From Caprella mutica (taxonomy: Eukaryota; Arthropoda; Malacostraca; Amphipoda; Caprellidae), in NCBI GenBank assembly GCA_947561585.1, contig CANNZV010001053.1:35910-99909 (forward strand): a stretch of 64,000 nucleotides of DNA. The letters run 5' to 3'. Under the pieces are notes generated by a model that worked only from the letters and a program-made list of their open reading frames with translations, did no database searches and was not told the origin of the DNA. Shown piece by piece: positions 58,768 through 64,000 of the stretch. The position numbers and the translations under genes were made by a program. How positions within the stretch are numbered: the stretch's first letter is position 1; every line of letters starts with the position of its first letter.

Positions 58768-61700
58768 ATGAGTCAAAAGCTTCCTTACAAAGTCGGTGAG
58801 TTCAACTTATATATATTAGTTAATTTTTTTATTGATTTACTAGTTATCTAACAATTAATTTGTACATCATCACCCCACGTGTTATAATACGGCAATAAGT
58901 ACCTTGTTACTAATATTACGAGGCAGCACTGATGTATCATGGTCACTGTATATATTTCTTTGTGATGCTATGCCACGACTGTTATTTTTGGTGCCACGAA
59001 TGCAACTAGGCCATATGTCTTCTGGTTATTTTTACTTAGAAATATTCCTAGAAACTTCTTGAATATACCACAGGCTCCAGCTAGACTGCTAGTTACATAA
59101 CTTGGTACCTAACTACCTAGATAGTTGGTGCTATTTTTTACTTCTGTTAAATTGCAACTTCTGAGAATTGAATTACAATTTAGCATAACTAACCAGGTTT
59201 TGATTGATTTGACTCTATGATTAGCCTATTCATAAATGACTGTAGGTAGCCTTACAGCCTAGCTACATAATTACCTACTACATTCTTGGGAAGATGTGTT
59301 GATGATCATTGATGTAGGATACCACTGGGTCTGGTACTTTCATTATTTTTTCTGGTTTTCACTAGTTAGCTAATAGTCTTCAGATTTTTTTTTCTTGCTC
59401 CAAATGAATTTTAATGAAGGTCATCATGAGTTTGCAGCAGCACCATCAGTCCTGAGTCCAGCATATCCCTATTACTGCATAAAAAATCTTTCATTTCATC
59501 CTATACTTAGACTATACTCTATACTTATTTCCGTTACATGAAAATGAAGCTATATGTTTTATAACAATGGCAGAGGAGTGTCGCATCATGCATGACTTTC
59601 ACCATAGTGATTTTGCAAGTTTACTTTACCAGGTTCTAGTTTCACAGTTTCTGCAGTCAGTCATCATGACTCCTAGACTCCCTAGAGTAAGTTTCATGTT
59701 ATTGGACAGTTCCATGTTATTGATCATATAAATATATGATTATTTAAATTATAATGTTGGAAGTTTTATTTTATAAAATTTATTGTATGATTGAAAAGGT
59801 GGAATCATCCGATAACTTGTAACTTACCCTTACTCTATGTTTGCAATTATTTTAATTTATTTTATCAGTATCTTATTTTAGTCTGGATTCTAGAAGAGTG
59901 ATTTAGATTAGGTTATTGTATTTAATAGAGAATTAATATTTTTATTTTTTGTTAGCTTCCTATATATTTTTGTTTAGTTATGTCAGTTTATACCTGTACT
60001 ATTTTTTTTTATTTTCCTAGTTCAACCACCATATGATTCACCTGTACTAACTACTATGCTAGATCATTTAGGGAAAGTTAATCAGTGTTATCTTTGACTT
60101 AATAGATATCATTGATTTACTTTATTTAAAGGTCCTCTCCAGGCTCCGGGAAAAAAATGAGTTTATAACATATTATAATAGAACTAAGGTCTACGATCAT
60201 TATTCTGCAAACCGCATACAATTCGGTTCAGTATATATTTTATAATTTGTTTTTAAAGTTTTTTACTACTCTGTGAGCAACAATTGAGCGAATCGCTAAT
60301 CTGATGCTCAAGAAGAAGACTGTACACTCTTTGTTCTGATTACAAATTTGAATTTTATAAACAAACCATGCGTTTTCGGTCATTATTTTAGATATTAATT
60401 GTTTACTAAAGTATATAAACGTTTCTATAATAAGTTCAATCAATTTTATACCTTTACACTAATATTAAATGGATTTATTAAACCTAATACCTAGTTGACA
60501 ATCAAAACAAATGGTGTACATTCTTTTTCTTCAGGCTGAAAATTTCTTAAATTAGTAAGTCGGAAGTAGAATAGGTTTTGTAGAGTTTTGATTATATAAA
60601 TCTTTAAAAGCATATAAAATTAAAAATATGCTACCAAATTCGATGCGGTTTGCAGCAAAATGATAAGAAACATTAGCCTCGTTGAATAAGACAATAAAAA
60701 TATTTGCTTGGAGGGGACCTTTAAAAATGAAATTTTATATTGGATAATTTGAATAATTTATGTTTTAAAATCTGAACATTTCTTGAAGAAATCTCATCAG
60801 TATATGTTGTTTTCACAAACTCTCATTTCCATAACTTTATCTTCCACTCTGCATGTGAAGTTAGTTTTCAGATATTCTTGACAGACTGCAGTTCATGTTT
60901 ATAAAATGTTGAATCTATTTATGATTTCTTAATTTATTTCATCTTCCATTTCTAATTAATTATAAACTTTTCTTATAATAAATATTTCTTTTATTCATAA
61001 ATTCCAACAGTAAAGTATGTTGCTGTTTTCATGTATCTACTTTTCTCCAACAAATTATTTAAAAATATTTCCTATCTCTAGCCAATCTTGGTCTTGCCGA
61101 CTATGGCCGCAAAGAGATTGTTCTTGCTGAGAAGGAGATGCCTGGTCTTATGTCCCTGAGGACTAAGTATGGACCTACCAAGCCTCTCAAAGGAGCCAGA
61201 ATTGCTGGATGTCTACACATGACCATTCAGACTGCAGTTCTTATTGAAACTCTGGTGAGTAGTTTAATTATTCAAATACATGAAGTGAAGGAAATTGACA
61301 ATTGACTACACACTTCAAAGTCTACAATTATTTCCATATTCTATACAATCTAATTGACCATTTCAAATCTCAGGTAGAACTTGGAGCTGAAGTGCAGTGG
61401 TCTTCATGCAACATCTTCAGTACTCAGGATCACGCTGCAGCTGCCATTGCCAAGACAGGAGTTCCTGTGTACGCATGGAAGGGAGAGACAGATGAGGAGT
61501 ATGTTTGGTGCATCAAACAGACCATCTTCTTCCCTGATGGCAAGGTGAGCTCTTGATCTATTATTTATATATTCTAAATTTCTAATGCAAAGTAGCTAAT
61601 TGAAATAATCTGTATTCTGATTATATCTTTAATACAGTTATTAGTTGGTGTGTAATTTAATTTTTGCATTTATAAGAAGCTTAAAATTTAATGAATTTGA

Positions 61701-63079
61701 ATACAAATTCGTATTTTTTGATATAATTCAATTTACTGTTTTAAGTGTAATTCATTATTCCAAATAAAATATACATGCTTTACTGTTATTCCTTCATATT
61801 CTTCCAGCTTTAATTTTCTTTTAAGGTATTAACTCAATTAATTGTTATTTTACATCATTCTCTTCTATTATGGCTATGCCACATTGATTTTGTGTGCTAC
61901 TCTTCCAAGTGTCATTTTAATAAAAAAAAATTAGTGAATTGCACAATGTGCCCATGTATATCACCACTAATATTGTCCATTTCTCCCTTGTCATCAATTT
62001 TTACTATGTTTTTATTTCCTCTAGCCTCTGAACATGATTCTTGATGACGGTGGTGACTTGACCAACTACGTTCACGATAAGCACCCTGAGATCATTCCCG
62101 ATGTCAAGGGACTCAGTGAAGAGACTACCACTGGTGTACACAACCTTTACAAAATGTTCAGAGACGGAAAACTGAAAATGCCAGCCATCAATGTTAACGA
62201 TTCAGTAACCAAAGTGAGTAGTTTGTCATGGACTAATATGGTCTTTATTGGTATTATTTCGCCGAAGAATTCGTGCTATGGCTAACTTTAGTTTCAGTAG
62301 CTTATTTTTCACTAATTTGTGTACTACTTTTCCAGAGTAAATTCGACAACCTGTACGGTTGCAGAGAATCTCTCACAGACGGAATCAAGAGGGCCACAGA
62401 CATTATGTTGGCTGGCAAAGTTTGTTGTGTTGCTGGATATGGTGATGTGGGTAAAGGTTCAGCCCAGTCACTGAAGGCCTTTGGTGCTAGAGTTATCATC
62501 ACCGAAATCGACCCCATCAATGCCCTACAGGCTGCCATGGAAGGCTACCAAGTCACTACAGTGGAAGATGCCATCCAGCAGGGTGCCACAGTCTTCGTCA
62601 CCACCACTGGTTGCAGAGACATTCTCACCGGTGATAATATGGCAACCATGCACGACGACTCCATCATCTGCAATATCGGTCACTTCGATACAGAGATTGA
62701 TGTTAAGTGGCTGGAAGATAACTGCAAGGAGAAGGTTAACATCAAGCCCCAGGTAGACAGATTCACCTTGCCTTCAGGTAACCACGTGATTCTCCTGGCA
62801 GAGGGAAGACTTGTCAACCTCGGTTGCGCCATGGGTCACCCTAGCTTCGTGATGAGTGCCTCTTTCACCAATCAAGTCATGGCTCAAATTGAGCTGTGGA
62901 CCAAGCCTGGTCAGTACCCCATTGGAGTGCACTTCCTCCCTAAGAAACTTGATGAGGAAGTAGCTAGACTTCACTTGGACCATTTGGGCGTGAAGCTTAC
63001 TAAGCTCAATGATGTTCAGTCATCCTATTTGGGCATTCCAACTAATGGTCCTTTCAAGCCTGACCATTACAGATACTAA
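58768..63079 (+). CDS. AHCY: Adenosylhomocysteinase, 434 aa, five exons
   Basis: NAD-dependent cytosolic enzyme that reversibly cleaves S-adenosylhomocysteine to adenosine and homocysteine, clearing the inhibitor of methyltransferases. Exons: 58768-58795, 61082-61254, 61374-61544, 62025-62213, 62336-63079; phases agree. Visible: H55 (GCLHMT), D131 (MILDDGGDL), E156 ([10 protein letters not shown]), K187/D191/N192 (VTK then SKFDNLYGC), NAD Rossmann motif GYGDVG at 221-226, [19 protein letters not shown], and the invariant C terminus PFKPDHYRY. Human AHCY has 432 residues with the same ends. Intron 1 is 2.3 kb and holds two MITEs; the other introns are 119, 480 and 122 bp. Everything points to a functional gene. 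Confidence 0.98.
59694..59830. mobile_element. GGGTAAG-family MITE in AHCY intron 1
   Basis: Left AGAGTAAGTTTCATGTTATT, GGACAGTTCCATGTTATTGA; right TGTATGATTGAAAAGGTGGA, CCGATAACTTGTAACTTACC, C. Confidence 0.85.
60130..60720. mobile_element. TTAA-flanked AGGTCC-family element, best copy (591 bp)
   Basis: TTAA at 60126-60129 and 60721-60724. Left end AGGTCCTCTCCAGGCTCCGG; right end GCTTGGAGGGGACCT. Interior phrases (AATTCGGTTCAGTATATATT, AGCAACAATTGAGCGAA, GTACATTCTTTTTCTTCAGG, TTGCAGCAAAATGATAAG) define the family. In AHCY intron 1. No transposase. Confidence 0.9.
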
Positions 63080-63282
63080 ATGGAAACACTTTGTTAGTTC
63101 AGTAGTGTTCACACGCATTTTCACTGGTGTTTATGAAGATCTAAAACAGATGTAAGTTTTGTATTTTATTTATAATATATTGAGCCACGCTGATGTTACA
63201 GTCAAACTTTATATCGTGTTATCGGACTACAGACTTCTATTAAAATTTGACTTTCTGCCGTTGTTTCATTTATTTCAATTTA

Positions 63283-63288
63283 AATAAA
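63283..63288 (+). promoter_or_regulatory. Candidate polyadenylation signal of AHCY
   Basis: AATAAA 204 bases after the stop codon. Others follow at about 63403 and 63671, so alternative 3' ends are possible. Confidence 0.45.
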
Positions 63289-63897
63289 TAGAACTAGAAT
63301 TTAATTATTCATTGAGCTATTAAGTTAATTTAATTTTTTATTTTCTTTTTGCACGAGAGCAAGTAAATTGATTATTTTTTGATTGCTCAATGAAGATGGG
63401 GGAATAAAAAACAAATTTGTATCACTTTAATATTACTGAAATGATCCAATGATTGCTTTCTTCGGTAAATTTGAATTCTAAACCAATTTTAATAAGTTAA
63501 TAACTGATCAAACTAGTAAAATATTTTTAGATAATTTTGATAATATTCACTTGTCAGTGTGTAAGAAATGTAAATGCCTTCAATCAATCAAATACAACGT
63601 CAATCCTTTTCTCAATGATAAACTTATTTTTTTTTATGGGGGCATACAATGTGACATAGTGTAAATGACTAATAAATATATTCTCGTTATGAAATGTATA
63701 TTCTTTCTGTCCAAACAGATCCAGTGATTATCTTTATATTTTCTGTTTATTTTTATTATCAATCGTTCATATAGTAAGCCATATATTATATATAGGGTTG
63801 TGACAACATGCTTTTAAATTCAAAGATCCAGAAAATATTATACAGATTTAATTAAGGCCTATTGAATCGTTCTAAATCAACGGTGTACAGTATTCGA

Positions 63898-64000
63898 CAG
63901 AGGTGGGCGTTCCGCACAAATGTTCGTGAAAGGGTTCGGACATTCGGATTCGGAAACTCTTCAAAAGCAGATCGGACCTCTGTTCGGAACGTCTTTTTCG
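63898..64000 (+). mobile_element. hAT-like terminus with GTTCGGA low-complexity repeats, cut by window end
   Basis: CAGAGGTGGGCGTTCCGCAC, then repeated TTCGGACATTCGGATTCGGA and TCGGACCTCTGTTCGGAACG words. Opening word shared with 2471 (minus) and 29183. Confidence 0.55.

Noticed and set aside
62302..62983. Other frames overlapping the last AHCY exon
   Set aside because: Shadows of the highly conserved AHCY coding sequence.

Overview
This is a nuclear genomic window from an insect-like animal: AT-rich, spliced genes with consensus GT/AG introns, about half transposon-derived, with five animal protein genes and no bacterial features. A DD37D (maT-type) mariner, a non-LTR retrotransposon and many MITEs fit an insect, possibly hemipteran, but no sequence here fixes the order or species.

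Genes, left to right. (1) A minus-strand gene of unknown function has its first three exons at 759 down to 1 and runs off the left edge. (2) A complete nine-exon minus-strand gene at 9358-4242 encodes a 450-residue gamma-butyrobetaine dioxygenase (carnitine synthesis) with a predicted mitochondrial presequence. (3) A minus-strand gene at 20854-16370 encodes a TMEM53/DUF829-type alpha/beta-hydrolase; its first coding exon was not found. (4) A complete seven-exon minus-strand gene at 53365-47216 encodes a 351-residue secreted glutaminyl-peptide cyclotransferase. (5) A complete five-exon plus-strand gene at 58768-63079 encodes the 434-residue adenosylhomocysteinase, with a TATA box. Genes 4 and 5 are divergent across about 5.4 kb. 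The five genes do not form one pathway; (2) and (5) both touch methyl-donor metabolism (carnitine derives from trimethyllysine), but that link is general knowledge and not a cluster.

The region between 20.9 and 47 kb has no intact host gene. It holds a non-LTR reverse transcriptase broken by nested insertions (20.9-24.3 kb), a nearly intact but twice-stopped mariner (30.3-31.6 kb), satellite-flanked elements, RTE-like 3' tails, a 2.6 kb inverted-repeat element carrying pieces of a GCDTTS-motif protein (41.8-44.4 kb), and 12-bp GAACA-type arrays.

Two patterns stand out. First, several tandem arrays grow out of gene-processing signals: forty 18-bp units that each copy an exon/intron 5' splice junction (17719-18438), six 25-bp units that each copy a T-rich 3' splice acceptor (361-508), a 31-bp array filling a 201-bp intron (4423-4572), and an A-rich array starting at a stop codon (16196-16370). 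Second, a conserved core of about 110 bp occurs six times and is flanked, in different copies, by different 15-31-bp satellites in inverted orientation, giving Foldback-like elements with interchangeable ends; two copies show 8-bp target duplications. A separate MITE family with inverted ends starting AGGGTAAGTTCC occurs about 13 times.
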